Source: Phreatobacter aquaticus
GTDB taxonomy: Bacteria > Pseudomonadota > Alphaproteobacteria > Rhizobiales > Phreatobacteraceae
DNA length: 64,000 bases
NCBI RefSeq assembly: GCF_005160265.1
Contig: NZ_CP039865.1
Location: 3,124,828 to 3,188,827 of the forward strand
Direction of reading: 5' to 3'
Below are positions 46,480 through 54,714 of the stretch, piece by piece (the first letter of the stretch is position 1; each line of letters opens with the position of its first letter). Below the pieces are notes generated by a model. That model ran no database searches and was not told where the DNA came from. It saw nothing but the letters and a program-made list of their open reading frames with translations. The translations under genes were made by a program, and so were the position numbers.

Positions 46480-47325
46480 GTGACCCTGATTGCCCATATC
46501 TCCGACCTGCATTTGGGGCCGGTACCCTTTCCGGTGCCCGGCCCTCTCGCGCTGAAGCCGGTGCTTGGCTGGATCAACTGGGCGCGCCAGCCAGGCCAGC
46601 ACGACAATGCGCTCTGGCTCAAGGCGGCCGCCGAGGCGATGGCCGCGAAGCCCGACTTCACGCTGATGACCGGCGATCTCGTCGAGCTGGGGCTCGATAG
46701 CGAATGGCGTGTCGCCGCTGAGGCTCTGGCCCTGCTGGGGCCGGCCGATCGCGTCACCTGGGCGCCCGGCAACCACGACCTCTACACCCGAGACGGTGAG
46801 GTGCGGGCGCGAGCGCTCATGGCAGACTGGCTGCCGGCCGGCAGCGGGCGCGATCTCCGCGACAGCTTTCCCCGTCTGGACCTTGTCGGCGAAGCCGCCA
46901 TCGTCACCTTGTGCTCGGGCACGCCGACCTGGCTGTTCTCGGCGGAGGGCGAACTCGGGGCCGCGCAGCTCGAGCGGCTGGATGTCCTGCTCGCCGGCAT
47001 CGATCGCAGCCGCCACCTGCCGGTCATCGCCGTCCACCATCCGCCCCACACGCCGAAGTTGTCCTGGCTCAAGCGGCTGCGCGATGGTGAGGCGCTGATC
47101 GACCTGATGAGCCGGAGAGAGTGCTCTCTCCTGTTCCATGGGCATCTGCATGAGGCCTGCCGCGTGGAGATCGTCCGCGAGGGGCGGACGATCACGCAAA
47201 TCGGCGCGCCGTCTGCCTCCGCGACCGGCCGACACGGCGACGGGCCCGCCGGGTTCAATCTTGTCGAGATCGCGCGGCAGGAGACCGGTCTCCGCTGGTC
47301 TTGCCGACATGTCCGCCTGCCGTGA
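46480..47325 (+). CDS. Metallophosphoesterase (calcineurin-like)
   Basis: 281 residues with the full two-metal motif set: AHISDLHLG, LMTGDLVELG, APGNHDLY, VHHPPH and HGHLHE. Class III cyclic nucleotide phosphodiesterase-like members share this layout. Start is GTG at 46480; no in-frame ATG precedes the DLH motif. It follows the SDR after 64 bases; no functional link can be named. Confidence 0.87.
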   Translation: MTLIAHISDLHLGPVPFPVPGPLALKPVLGWINWARQPGQHDNALWLKAAAEAMAAKPDFTLMTGDLVELGLDSEWRVAAEALALLGPADRVTWAPGNHDLYTRDGEVRARALMADWLPAGSGRDLRDSFPRLDLVGEAAIVTLCSGTPTWLFSAEGELGAAQLERLDVLLAGIDRSRHLPVIAVHHPPHTPKLSWLKRLRDGEALIDLMSRRECSLLFHGHLHEACRVEIVREGRTITQIGAPSASATGRHGDGPAGFNLVEIARQETGLRWSCRHVRLP

Positions 47326-47415
47326 GCGCCGCAAGGCCGCCCATTCCGAATGGCAGTTGTCGCTCGCCGCACTTGATGTCTTGATGCTCGCCCTTCCGTT
47401 CTGGAGCCTTGGTCG

Positions 47416-48798
47416 ATGACTGCCGCAGCCTTTCCGCCCGCCCTGCTGGATGCCCTGAAGGCGCTTCTCGGCGACCGCGTCTCGACCTCTGAATCTGACC
47501 GCGCCCAGCATGGTCGCGACCAGTCGCGCCATGAAATGCACATGCCCGACGCGGTCTGCCGCGTGCTTTCGACCGAGGAAGTGGCCGGAATCGTCAAGCT
47601 GTGCGCCGCCCATTCGGTGCCCATCGTGCCGTTCGGGGCCGGCTCCTCGCTCGAAGGCGCGCTGATTCCGCTCCATGGCGGCGTGTCGGTCGACCTCACC
47701 GGCATGAACCAGATCCTCGACGTGCGCGCCGAGGATCTCGACGTCACGGTCCAGGCCGGCGTCACCCGCAAGCAGCTCAACGCCTATCTCCGCGACACCG
47801 GACTTTTTTTTCCTGTCGACCCCGGCGCCGATGCAACCATCGGTGGCATGGCCGCGACCAGGGCCTCCGGCACCAATGCGGTGCGCTACGGCACCATGCG
47901 CGAGAATGTCGTCAGCCTGACCGTGGTGTTGGCCGATGGTCGGATCATCAAGACCCGCTCGCGGGCCAAGAAGTCGTCGGCCGGCTATGACCTCACCGCC
48001 GTCTTCGTCGGCTCGGAGGGCACCCTTGGCATCATCACCGAGGTCACCGTGCGTCTCTATGGCATCCCCGAGGTGATGGCGGCGGCGATCTGCGCCTTCC
48101 CCTCCGTCGATGCGGCCGTCGACACCGTCATCCAGACCATTCAGATGGGCCTGCCGATTTCGCGCATGGAACTGCTCGACGACCGCACCATCGAGGCGGT
48201 CAACGCCTATTCCAAGCTCGACTTGCCGGTGACGCCGACCCTGTTCTTCGAATTCGCCGGCAGCCAGTCGAGTGTCGACGAACAGGCGGAAATCGTTGAG
48301 GAACTCGCCAAGGGCGAAGGCGCGACCAACTGGAAATGGTCCAAGGATGCCGACGAGCGCGCCAAGCTCTGGCAGGCCCGCCACGATGTCCATTGGGCAA
48401 TCCGCGCGCAAAATCCCGGCAAGGTCGGCTTCGGCACCGATGTCTGCGTGCCGATCTCGGCGCTTGCCGACGTGTTGCGCGAGACCCGCAGGGACACCGC
48501 GCAGCACAGTTTCTCGACGACCCTTGTCGGCCATGTCGGGGATGGCAATTTCCACCTCGGCATGCAGATCGATCCGGAGGATCCGGACGAACTGAACCAG
48601 GCGCTGAAGGTCTATGACCGCATGGTCGAGCGCACTCTGGCGGCCGGCGGCACCTGCACCGGTGAGCACGGCGTCGGCATCGGCAAGATGAAATATATGC
48701 GTGCCGAGCACGGCGATGCGATCGACGTCATGCACCTGATCAAGAACGCGCTCGACCCCAAGAACATTTTGAATCCCGGCAAAGTCCTGCCGGCGTGA
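47416..48798 (+). CDS. FAD-linked oxidase, glycolate oxidase GlcD / D-lactate dehydrogenase-like
   Basis: 460-residue flavoenzyme that oxidises a D-2-hydroxy acid. The PCMH FAD domain (about 40-220) has PFGAGSSLEGALIP, TVQAGVTRKQLNAYL, FPVDPGADATIGGMAATRASGTNAVRYGTMRENV and GSEGTLGIITEVTVRLYG. The C-terminal cap has VGHVGDGNFHLG and GTCTGEHGVGIGKMKYM, with the conserved active-site His. Its stop overlaps the GTG start of the next gene (GTGA). An 8-T run at 47804-47811 encodes the Leu-Phe-Phe of GLFFPVD. Confidence 0.9.
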   Translation: MTAAAFPPALLDALKALLGDRVSTSESDRAQHGRDQSRHEMHMPDAVCRVLSTEEVAGIVKLCAAHSVPIVPFGAGSSLEGALIPLHGGVSVDLTGMNQILDVRAEDLDVTVQAGVTRKQLNAYLRDTGLFFPVDPGADATIGGMAATRASGTNAVRYGTMRENVVSLTVVLADGRIIKTRSRAKKSSAGYDLTAVFVGSEGTLGIITEVTVRLYGIPEVMAAAICAFPSVDAAVDTVIQTIQMGLPISRMELLDDRTIEAVNAYSKLDLPVTPTLFFEFAGSQSSVDEQAEIVEELAKGEGATNWKWSKDADERAKLWQARHDVHWAIRAQNPGKVGFGTDVCVPISALADVLRETRRDTAQHSFSTTLVGHVGDGNFHLGMQIDPEDPDELNQALKVYDRMVERTLAAGGTCTGEHGVGIGKMKYMRAEHGDAIDVMHLIKNALDPKNILNPGKVLPA

Positions 48799-49955
48799 CC
48801 GCAACGCAGATGAAGGAGCTGACCACCGAAGGCCTGCTGGAGGCCGTCCGCCAATGGGTGATGGTCGAAAGCCCGACGCAGGACGTCGCCGCCGTCAACC
48901 GGATGGCAGATCATGCCGAGGGGCTGCTGCGGGCGATCGGGGCCAGGATCGAGCGCATTCCGGGTGAGGGCGGCTATGCCGATATCCTGATCGGCCGGGT
49001 GCCCGGCGAGACCGGGGGACCGGGCATCCTGCTGCTTGGCCACATGGACACGGTCCATCCGGTCGGCACGTTGGCGGGCCACCTTCCCTGGCACGTCAAC
49101 GGGGATAAGGTCTTCGGCCCGGGCATCTACGACATGAAGGGCGGCAACTCGATCGCCCTATCGGCGCTCGCCCATCTCCATGCCACCGGCCGCAAGCCGC
49201 GCATGCCGGTCTCGGTCATGTTCATTCCCGATGAAGAGGCGGGCAGCCCATCGTCGCGGGCGCGGATCGAGCAGGAGGCGCTGAACCATGCCATCGTGCT
49301 GGTGGCCGAGCCGTCGGGCGATGGCGGGCGGCTGACGGTCGCGCGCCACGGCATCGCGCGCTACTACCTCAAGACCACCGGCAAGCCCGCCCATGCCGGC
49401 GCCTATCACGCCAAGGGCCGCAGCGCGATCCGCGAGATGGCGCGCCAGGTTCTCACCGTCGAGGCGATGACCGATTACGACCGCACGATCACGCTGAATG
49501 TCGGCACGATCAGGGGCGGCACCCATGAGAACATGGTGCCGATCTCGTGTGAGGCCTGCGTCTATGTGCTCGTGCCCACCGCCGATGCGGAGGCCGAAGT
49601 GCGGGCGAAGCTGCTGGCGCTGAGGCCGCACGATCCCGATGTCCAGTTGGACGTGACGCTCGGGCTGTTCCGGCCGCCCTTCGTCAAGACGCCGGCGATC
49701 CAGAAGCTCTACGACCACGCGGCGGGGCTTGCCCGGGACCTCGGCTTCGAGGTGGCGGGCGAGCGCGTCGCCGGTGGCGGCAGCGACGGCAACTTCACCG
49801 GCGCCCTGGGCGTGCCGACCCTCGACGGCCTCGGCGTCATCGGTGACGGGCCGCATACCCACTACGAGCACCTGCTGGCTTCCTGCCTGGTGCCGCGCAC
49901 GCAGCTCTATGTTAGCCTGTTCGAGACGCTGGGCTCCGATCTGATCGCCGGTTAG
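48795..49955 (+). CDS. M20 family metallopeptidase (glutamate carboxypeptidase-like)
   Basis: 386 residues. Zinc-site motifs are LLLGHMDTVHPVG, GPGIYDMKGG, FIPDEEAGSPSSR and LVAEPSGDGG, with GDGPHTHYEH near the end supplying the last His. It resembles CPG2-type carboxypeptidases and is only distantly like the tandem M20 pair at the left end. GTG 48795 overlaps the glcD stop by 4 bases, which favours it over ATG 48810. Tail-to-tail overlap of 4 bases with the DUF2478 gene. Confidence 0.87.
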   Translation: MTATQMKELTTEGLLEAVRQWVMVESPTQDVAAVNRMADHAEGLLRAIGARIERIPGEGGYADILIGRVPGETGGPGILLLGHMDTVHPVGTLAGHLPWHVNGDKVFGPGIYDMKGGNSIALSALAHLHATGRKPRMPVSVMFIPDEEAGSPSSRARIEQEALNHAIVLVAEPSGDGGRLTVARHGIARYYLKTTGKPAHAGAYHAKGRSAIREMARQVLTVEAMTDYDRTITLNVGTIRGGTHENMVPISCEACVYVLVPTADAEAEVRAKLLALRPHDPDVQLDVTLGLFRPPFVKTPAIQKLYDHAAGLARDLGFEVAGERVAGGGSDGNFTGALGVPTLDGLGVIGDGPHTHYEHLLASCLVPRTQLYVSLFETLGSDLIAG

Positions 49956-50476
49956 GCGGCGGGGGCCGACGCCTCGACCGACTGCCACCAGGCGTCAACG
50001 GCGGATCGCTGGCAAGCAACCTTGACGTCAAGTCCACCGGCAAAGGCGTTCCAGGCCTCCAGAAACCGCTGCGGCACGCCGATCACCAAGGGCTGTTCGG
50101 CGGCGACCACCTGACCGATCTCGCCCGCAAGCCCACCGCCATCCGCCTCCATGCGGCCGAACTTGTTGATCACGACCAGGTCCAGCGGCTTGTCGATGGC
50201 CGCGCGCAAGGCGCCGGCGGCTGCCGCAAGGCCGGTCGGGTCGAGCCGGCAGGCGCCGACACTGCCGGAGCCGAGGTCCTGACAGATGTTGATCCGTCGG
50301 CCCGTGTCGAGGTCCTCGAGCTCCATGTCCTGCGTCTCGCAGGAGGCGTTGATCCCGTTGATCTGGACGAGCCCCGCCACCGCCACACCGCCTGCGGCCA
50401 GCCGATGGGCAAAGTCCGCCAGCAGGGCATCGCAATCGTCATCCGGGCCGTAGACGACGGCCGCTAGCTTCACCAT
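49952..50476 (-). CDS. DUF2478 protein (molybdenum-associated family)
   Basis: 174 residues: VKLAAVVYGPDDDCDALLADFAHRLAAGGVAVAGLVQ, ICQDLGSGSVGACRLDPTGLAAAAGAL and LVVINKFGRMEADGGGLAGEIGQVVAAEQPLVIGV. The family looks like a P-loop NTPase but the first loop here (YGPDDDCD) lacks the GK[ST] of a Walker A, so nucleotide binding is doubtful. DUF2478 genes often sit by molybdate transport or molybdoenzyme genes (family knowledge), which fits the formate dehydrogenase island a few kb away. Confidence 0.82.
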   Translation of the reverse strand: MVKLAAVVYGPDDDCDALLADFAHRLAAGGVAVAGLVQINGINASCETQDMELEDLDTGRRINICQDLGSGSVGACRLDPTGLAAAAGALRAAIDKPLDLVVINKFGRMEADGGGLAGEIGQVVAAEQPLVIGVPQRFLEAWNAFAGGLDVKVACQRSAVDAWWQSVEASAPAA

Positions 50477-50646
50477 CGGGCTTGTCCGTTCATGTCGTGT
50501 CGCGTGTGGCAGGATGGGGCTGCAACGCCCCGGCGTAAAGTGGCGGCTGCACGCCGGAAGCTCTCGGCAGGAGCAGGGGACTCATGGCAGAGTGGCCGAA
50601 GTCCGGTCATGCGGGCGCGCCCAGGCCGCGCCCAGGAGCTTTGTCG

Positions 50647-50934
50647 ATGTTGAAATGGGTCATGGTTGCCGCTCTTGCCACCGCCGCTCTCGGCCTCAGC
50701 CCTGATGCGGCCGAGGCGCGCCATCGCCGCCATCACATCTCCGCCGAGGGCTGGTGCCGCGCCGACGCAGCCCAGATGATGGGCATCAGCCGCCGCGCCA
50801 TTCGGCTGGACCGGCTCGCGGCGACGCCCGGTGGCCGTTACGAGATCCGCGGTATTGCCAACCATGGCCGCCACGGGTTTCGCGCCTTCACCTGCCATTT
50901 CGACGAGCGCCGCGTGCTTCAGGGCGCGATCTGA
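50647..50934 (+). CDS. Small exported protein of unknown function
   Basis: 95 residues with a signal peptide (MLKWVMVAALATAALGLSPDAAEA) and a His/Arg-rich mature part (RHRRHHISAEGWCRADAAQMMGISRRAIRLDRLAATPGGRYEIRGI) with two Cys that could form a disulfide. ATG 50647 is favoured by GGAG 9 bases earlier and by the signal peptide; ATG 50584 would add an unsuitable leader. It overlaps the end of the convergent tusA-like gene by 16 bases. Function unknown. Confidence 0.7.
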   Translation: MLKWVMVAALATAALGLSPDAAEARHRRHHISAEGWCRADAAQMMGISRRAIRLDRLAATPGGRYEIRGIANHGRHGFRAFTCHFDERRVLQGAI

Positions 50935-51167
50935 GGGCTCGGGCCCTTCTTGCGGATGCGGAACACCAGAATCGTGTCATCACGATCCTGCGATTCCAGG
51001 CTGTCGCCGGTCTCCCGGATGAGATTGGGAATGTCGATCGCGGCCATCGGATCGGTGCAGGTCACCGTCAACAGCGCGCCCGGGGCGACGCGGGTCAGCG
51101 CCTTGCGGGTCTTCAGCGCGGGCAGGGGGCATTTCAGCCCCTTCAGGTCGAGATCGGTGTCGGACAT
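50919..51167 (-). CDS. TusA-family sulfur carrier protein
   Basis: 82 residues with the hallmark LDLKGLKCPLPALKTRKAL (CPxP motif, active Cys) and the two-layer fold ending DDTILVFRIRKKG. TusA proteins carry sulfur for tRNA thiolation, molybdenum cofactor sulfuration or formate dehydrogenase maturation. Being within 8 kb of fdh genes makes the last role attractive but not proved. Confidence 0.88.
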   Translation of the reverse strand: MSDTDLDLKGLKCPLPALKTRKALTRVAPGALLTVTCTDPMAAIDIPNLIRETGDSLESQDRDDTILVFRIRKKGPSPQIAP

Positions 51168-51247
51168 TCTGGGCGCCTGACTGTCTGTCGCAGGAGATCT
51201 GGCTGCTGCGATCTCCGTATATCGTTCGGGTCCCTGGCTGTCTCGTC

Positions 51248-52534
51248 ATGTCATTCCGTTCCGTTGTCGCACTGCTGGCCACCGTCCTGACGCTCGGCGC
51301 GCCGGCCTCCGCACAGGAACTGCGCGGCCACGGTGGACCCGTGCGGGCGCTGGCTGTCACGGCGGATGGCGCCGTCGCCCTGTCGGGCTCCTTCGACACC
51401 TCGGCCATTCTCTGGGGCATCGAGGCCGGTGCGGCGCTTGCCGTGCTCCGCTTCCACGATGGTCCGGTCAATGCGGTCGCCGTATTGCCCGAGGGTCGTT
51501 TCGCGACCGGCGGCGAGGAGGGCAGGGTTGCCATCTGGCGGCTGGGTCGCCCAGAGCCCGAGCGGGCGCTCGAAGGCCATGCTGGTGCCGTGTCCGGCCT
51601 TGCTGTGTCGCCCGACGGCCGCGTCCTGGCATCGAGTTCCTGGGACGCGACGGTGCGCCTGACGGCGCTTGCGGGCGGCGAGACTCAGGTGCTCTCCGGG
51701 CATCGCGGCCCGGTCTCGGCACTCGCTTTCTCGCCGGACGGCCGCACGCTCGTTACCGCAAGCCACGACATGAGCGTGCGGTTCACGCCGCTCGACGGGT
51801 CGCAGGCGCGCATGGTCGAGCTGGGCGTCGCGGTTGCCTCGCTGGCGATTGCGCCCGACGGCGAGATCCTGGCAGGCGCCGCCGATGGCAAGCTCTACAT
51901 CATGGGTCCGGACGGCACGCGGCGCGGTGAGATGGCCCTCGGCGGACCGCCGCTGATCGCCGTCGCCGTTTCGGCCGATGGCGTGATGGTGGCCGCTGCC
52001 GCCATCAACGGCGCCGTCGCTCTGATCTCCCGGGCCAACCGGCGGGTCGAGCGCACCCTGGTCGGTCCCGGCCTGCCGGTCTGGTCGCTGGCCTTCCGGC
52101 CCGGCAGCGACGAAGTGCTCACCGGTGGCGGCGACCGGCTCATCCGGCGGTGGCGTGTCTCGACCGGCGAGCATCTGGGCCCGGTCATCATGGCGCGCCC
52201 GGCCGATCTGCCGTCGCGCTACGCCGGCGACCGCGGGGCGGAGGTCTTCAAGGCCTGCATCGCCTGCCACACGCTGGAGCCGGACGGTGGCAACCGCGCC
52301 GGGCCGACGCTCCATGGCGTGATCGGTCGCAGGATCGCGACAGCCCCCGGCTATGTCTATTCCGAAGCGCTGCGCGGCATGGACATCGTCTGGACGAAGG
52401 ACACGATCGCCCGCCTGTTCGAAATCGGTCCGAATGCCTATACGCCCGGCACCAAGATGCCCGAACAGACCCTCGGCGATGACGAAGACCGGCAGGCGCT
52501 GGTCGACTTCATCGCACGCGCAAGTGCGCCCTAG
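51248..52534 (+). CDS. Periplasmic WD40-repeat protein fused to cytochrome c
   Basis: 428 residues. Signal peptide (about 1-22, ending PASAQ), then about seven WD40 blades (about 25-310; repeating GHGGPVRALAVTADGAVALSGSFDTSAILW-like units) and a C-terminal class I cytochrome c (about 325-425) with the heme motif CIACH and distal Met in GTKMPEQTLGDDEDRQALVDFIA. The heme-ligating Met lies in the expected place. It is a membrane-free electron carrier joined to a scaffold. It meets the polyferredoxin gene tail-to-tail with a 4-base overlap. Confidence 0.88.
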   Translation: MSFRSVVALLATVLTLGAPASAQELRGHGGPVRALAVTADGAVALSGSFDTSAILWGIEAGAALAVLRFHDGPVNAVAVLPEGRFATGGEEGRVAIWRLGRPEPERALEGHAGAVSGLAVSPDGRVLASSSWDATVRLTALAGGETQVLSGHRGPVSALAFSPDGRTLVTASHDMSVRFTPLDGSQARMVELGVAVASLAIAPDGEILAGAADGKLYIMGPDGTRRGEMALGGPPLIAVAVSADGVMVAAAAINGAVALISRANRRVERTLVGPGLPVWSLAFRPGSDEVLTGGGDRLIRRWRVSTGEHLGPVIMARPADLPSRYAGDRGAEVFKACIACHTLEPDGGNRAGPTLHGVIGRRIATAPGYVYSEALRGMDIVWTKDTIARLFEIGPNAYTPGTKMPEQTLGDDEDRQALVDFIARASAP

Positions 52535-54558
52535 TTCAGCGTGTCCTTGCCCTCGGACGCCTCGCGCAGATAGTCCTCCGCGGTCCTGACCTTCGGCCGG
52601 CTGGGGCCGCCATAGGGGTCGAAGCTCTCGTTGACGACCTTCTCCACCCGGCAATCCTCGCACATGAACAGCGCCTCGCGCCGATGCGCATTGGCGCCGG
52701 TGAACATCCAGTGGCCCTCAAGCTTGGCGGCGATCCGGTCGATGGTCGACTTGGTGCCGAAGGCCTTGCCGCACGACGTGCAATGGAACGGCTCTTCCTG
52801 CTTCACCACCCGCTTCGGCTCATTCCAGGCGATGAAATCGACCTGCGGCTTCAGGCTGATCGCGTCCTCGGGGCAGGTCTGTTCGCACAAGCCGCACTGG
52901 ACGCAGAGGCTCTCGGTGAACCGTAGCATCGGCAGGTCGGGGTTGTCCGAGAGAGCACCGGTCGGGCAGGCCGAGACGCAGGCGAGACACAGCGTGCAGG
53001 CATCCCCATTGACGTCGGCCTTGCCGAAGGGCGCCCCCTTGGCGAGCGCCACCACATCGACGGGGGAGGGCGCTGCCCGGTGCAACTCGCGGAATGACAG
53101 CTCCAGCAGTCCGCGCTTGGCGCCGAGCGGCTGGAACGTCGATGGCGTCGGGGCGACACGCGCCACAACAGGCTCGCGCAGCAGCGCCGACAGGGCATCG
53201 GGATCATCGGTCGAGAGGATGGCGACCAGACCGTCGCCATAGCCGAGCCCCGAAAGCATGGTGTTGGCTGTCGCGACGACGGCGTCCAGCCCACCGAGAT
53301 CGTGCTTCGGCCGGGCTCGCGCCAGGAACCGTACGCCGGCCGCCCCATAGGCGAAGGCGCTGGCGAGCGCTTCCGGGCCGAGCTGGCTGATCTCGTTGAC
53401 GCCGAGCGGCAGGACATGGGCCGGAAGGCCGTCACCGTACCGCGCCAGGGCATCGATCAGCGGACGGCCGTGGTCCTCGTCATGGACGAGAACGACCGGC
53501 CTGGCCCCGCCGGCAGCCCGGAATGTGGTGAGGAGCGTGCGCAGGCGGGCCAGAACGGCTTCGACAGGCGGCAGCGCATAGCTCGCAGCGCCCGTCGGAC
53601 AGGCGGCGGCACAGGCGCCGCAGCCGGCGCAGACGGCCGGGTCGATCGCCACATGATTGCCATTCGGCGTGATCGCGCCGGTCGGGCAGAGATCGAGGCA
53701 GCGGGTGCAGCCGGTGATCTTCGAGCGCGAATGAGCGCAGAGGTCCTCGTGGAAGGTGATGTAGCGCGGCTTGTCGAAGGTGCCGACCAGCGCCCGAGCC
53801 TCCCCGATCAGCCGCTCGACGGCGGCCGGATCGCCGGGATCGACGCGCAGATAGCCGGGACGCAGCTCCGGGCTTGGAAACAGCGGCTGACCACCCGTGA
53901 GGTCGATGACGATGTCGGAACTGGAACTCGCGCCATTGCGCGGCACCTGCCAGACGAGGTTACGGCGCGAGGCGGGGGATGCCAGCGCGTAATCGTCGAT
54001 GGCGAGCTCGAAGGCGCCGAGATGGCCTTTGGCCGATGTGATCGTGCCTTTGACCACCGGGAAATCGGTCACCGCCGGCGGCATGATGGCCGAGGGCTTC
54101 GTCAGCAGCACGGTGATGTCGAGCGCGTCGGCCAGCCGCCGGCCGACCTCCAGCGCCAGGTCATCGCGGCCATAGACCAGCGCGACGCCGTCCGATTCGA
54201 GCGTCACCAGATGGATTGGCGGCATGTCGACCGCCGCCGCGGCCAGAAGTGCCGCCGTCTTCGGTCCGGCGGCCTTCGCCTCGCTGGACCAGCCCGCCTG
54301 TTCGCGGACATTGGCGAAGGTCAGCCGGCCGGCAAAACCCATCTCCTCGGCGGTTTCCTGGAACAGCGGCGCTTCCTGGGTGCAGCCAACGGTGACGTCG
54401 CCGCCCTGGCCGATCACCGCCTTGAACAGGTCGAGCTCCTTGCGGCAGAGCTGGTCGGCTGTCCTGACCTTGGTCAGGCAGGCGCGCGCAACGGTCTCGC
54501 CGTGCAGCGGCATTGTCTCTTCGCACGAACAGACGAAGGTGGTTCCGCCGGCCTGCAT
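52531..54558 (-). CDS. Large 4Fe-4S polyferredoxin of the formate dehydrogenase island
   Basis: 675 residues. N-terminal region with unusual cysteines (FVCSCEE at 10/12, Cys 27, Cys 38, VGCTQEAP at 59). Two ferredoxin clusters follow at about 274-291 (CxxxxxxxxxCTRCLDLCP) and 310-320 (CAGCGACAAACP), and two more near 545-605 (CTLCLACVSACP; CVQCGLCEQTCP). A C-terminal CTSCGKAF...CEDC pair may bind zinc or iron. ATG 54558 follows GAAGAGGAAT. The homologous gene lies next to fdh genes in Rhizobiales. It is divergent from the lipoate-ligase-like gene and likely passes electrons to or from formate dehydrogenase or its maturation; exact role unknown. Confidence 0.85.
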   Translation of the reverse strand: MQAGGTTFVCSCEETMPLHGETVARACLTKVRTADQLCRKELDLFKAVIGQGGDVTVGCTQEAPLFQETAEEMGFAGRLTFANVREQAGWSSEAKAAGPKTAALLAAAAVDMPPIHLVTLESDGVALVYGRDDLALEVGRRLADALDITVLLTKPSAIMPPAVTDFPVVKGTITSAKGHLGAFELAIDDYALASPASRRNLVWQVPRNGASSSSDIVIDLTGGQPLFPSPELRPGYLRVDPGDPAAVERLIGEARALVGTFDKPRYITFHEDLCAHSRSKITGCTRCLDLCPTGAITPNGNHVAIDPAVCAGCGACAAACPTGAASYALPPVEAVLARLRTLLTTFRAAGGARPVVLVHDEDHGRPLIDALARYGDGLPAHVLPLGVNEISQLGPEALASAFAYGAAGVRFLARARPKHDLGGLDAVVATANTMLSGLGYGDGLVAILSTDDPDALSALLREPVVARVAPTPSTFQPLGAKRGLLELSFRELHRAAPSPVDVVALAKGAPFGKADVNGDACTLCLACVSACPTGALSDNPDLPMLRFTESLCVQCGLCEQTCPEDAISLKPQVDFIAWNEPKRVVKQEEPFHCTSCGKAFGTKSTIDRIAAKLEGHWMFTGANAHRREALFMCEDCRVEKVVNESFDPYGGPSRPKVRTAEDYLREASEGKDTLN

Positions 54559-54650
54559 GGCATTCCTCTTCCGGGTGAGTGGCCGGCTTTTCCGGACACG
54601 ACAGCGCACTTCCGCACGCTCCCCTTCCCGCGACCCTGTTCCCTCATATA

Positions 54651-54700
54651 TTGGAAGCAATCCAAAGAACCAATGCGACCGCCGATACGACGGTGTCGCA
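54651..54700 (+). promoter_or_regulatory. Inverted repeats in the divergent fdh-island promoter
   Basis: TTGGA (54651-54655)/TCCAA (54661-54665) is a perfect short palindrome. A 5'-leader hairpin TGCGAC (54674-54679)/GTCGCA (54695-54700) with an inner CCG/CGG pairing lies 14 bases before the ATG of the lipoate-ligase-like gene. The 156-base region between the divergent genes is AT-richer than its flanks. Confidence 0.5.
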
Positions 54701-54714
54701 TCGCCCGAGGTGCC

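Noticed and set aside
46306-48804. 832-residue open frame opposite the phosphoesterase and GlcD genes
   Set aside because: Runs across two recognisable genes on the other strand and shows no domain; another GC-bias shadow.
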